Below are positions 63,730 through 64,000 of a stretch of DNA of 64,000 nt, piece by piece. Position 1 is the stretch's first letter. Each line of letters begins with the position of its first letter. This DNA comes from Climacium dendroides. Taxonomy: Eukaryota > Streptophyta > Bryopsida > Hypnales > Climaciaceae. The translations under genes and the position numbers were made by a program. The stretch covers positions 16,324,001 through 16,388,000 of the forward strand of contig OX467086.1 in NCBI GenBank assembly GCA_950106755.1, in the 5' to 3' direction. The notes under the pieces are model-generated. The model was not told the DNA's origin. It made no database searches and worked only from the letters and a program-made list of their open reading frames with translations.

Positions 63730-64000
63730 AACTATGGAACCGGGGTAGCGGTTGATACCTGGAAAGTTTTTGAAGCCGCTCACAGACAAGGGCGAGCGCA
63801 TATGCATTAGATGCAGGTGCTCATTTGGAAAGCAGATTAAGGGAGACAGAGAGGAATGAAGAGGGAATTTTGAGTAGCCAGTCTCGACTATGACGATTCT
63901 TTCAGTTTCAGCATGTGGACTTTCTCCATGATGTTCTGAGCTAGGAAATGGCATATGGGAAGAAGGAAATGTGGGATTGATTCGCTTGAATTGATCTATC
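63730..64000. other. 3' flank of the TIR-NB-LRR gene
   Basis: Probably 3' UTR. The minus-strand frame here is a shadow of the LRR exon and was not called. I see no other feature. Confidence 0.5.

Overview
The window is nuclear DNA from a land plant. The protein families are plant ones: a class III secretory peroxidase, a phytocyanin, a two-domain B3 protein, a plastid-type transaldolase, a SPPL1-type signal peptide peptidase, a TIR-NB-LRR receptor and a Ty1/copia element. Every multi-exon gene could be reconstructed with GT..AG introns that keep the reading frame. Exons are fairly GC-rich, while the spacers are very AT-rich and full of small inverted-repeat elements. The lineage cannot be fixed from the sequence. 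The family mix and the odd TIR-NB-LRR would suit a non-flowering plant such as a bryophyte, but that is a weak inference.

Layout from left to right: 1-1814 spacer; 1815-3447 (-) small BAG-domain-like protein in five exons; 4130-4561 (-) small predicted membrane protein; 4562-12741 gene-free AT-rich spacer; 12742-18363 (-) a Ty1/copia retrotransposon with 462-bp LTRs and a 5-bp target duplication, broken by four amber codons and by a CACTA-type MITE in gag; 19795-21063 (-) F-box protein; 21064-24971 spacer with a foldback element; 24972-26844 (-) SPPL1-like intramembrane aspartyl protease; about 28905-32347 (+) plastid transaldolase with a leader intron and seven coding exons; 32348-38555 spacer with a mariner-like MITE; 38556-39229 (-) phytocyanin; 40248-42639 (+) class III peroxidase; 44889-46331 (-) two-domain B3 protein; 46332-58553 long spacer with several MITEs and a 1.3-kb CACTA-type element; 58554-63729 (+) a 1,449-residue TIR-NB-LRR immune receptor with an unusual acidic N-terminal extension.

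The genes are independent plant units, not an operon. SPPL1 and transaldolase are divergent and share about 2 kb of upstream DNA. The peroxidase and phytocyanin are both secretory-pathway redox proteins and are also divergent, about 1 kb apart; any joint function is speculation. The most distinctive signals are the extended TIR-NB-LRR, the copia element primed by the anticodon arm of initiator tRNA-Met, and the nested MITE that shows mobility after the copia insertion.
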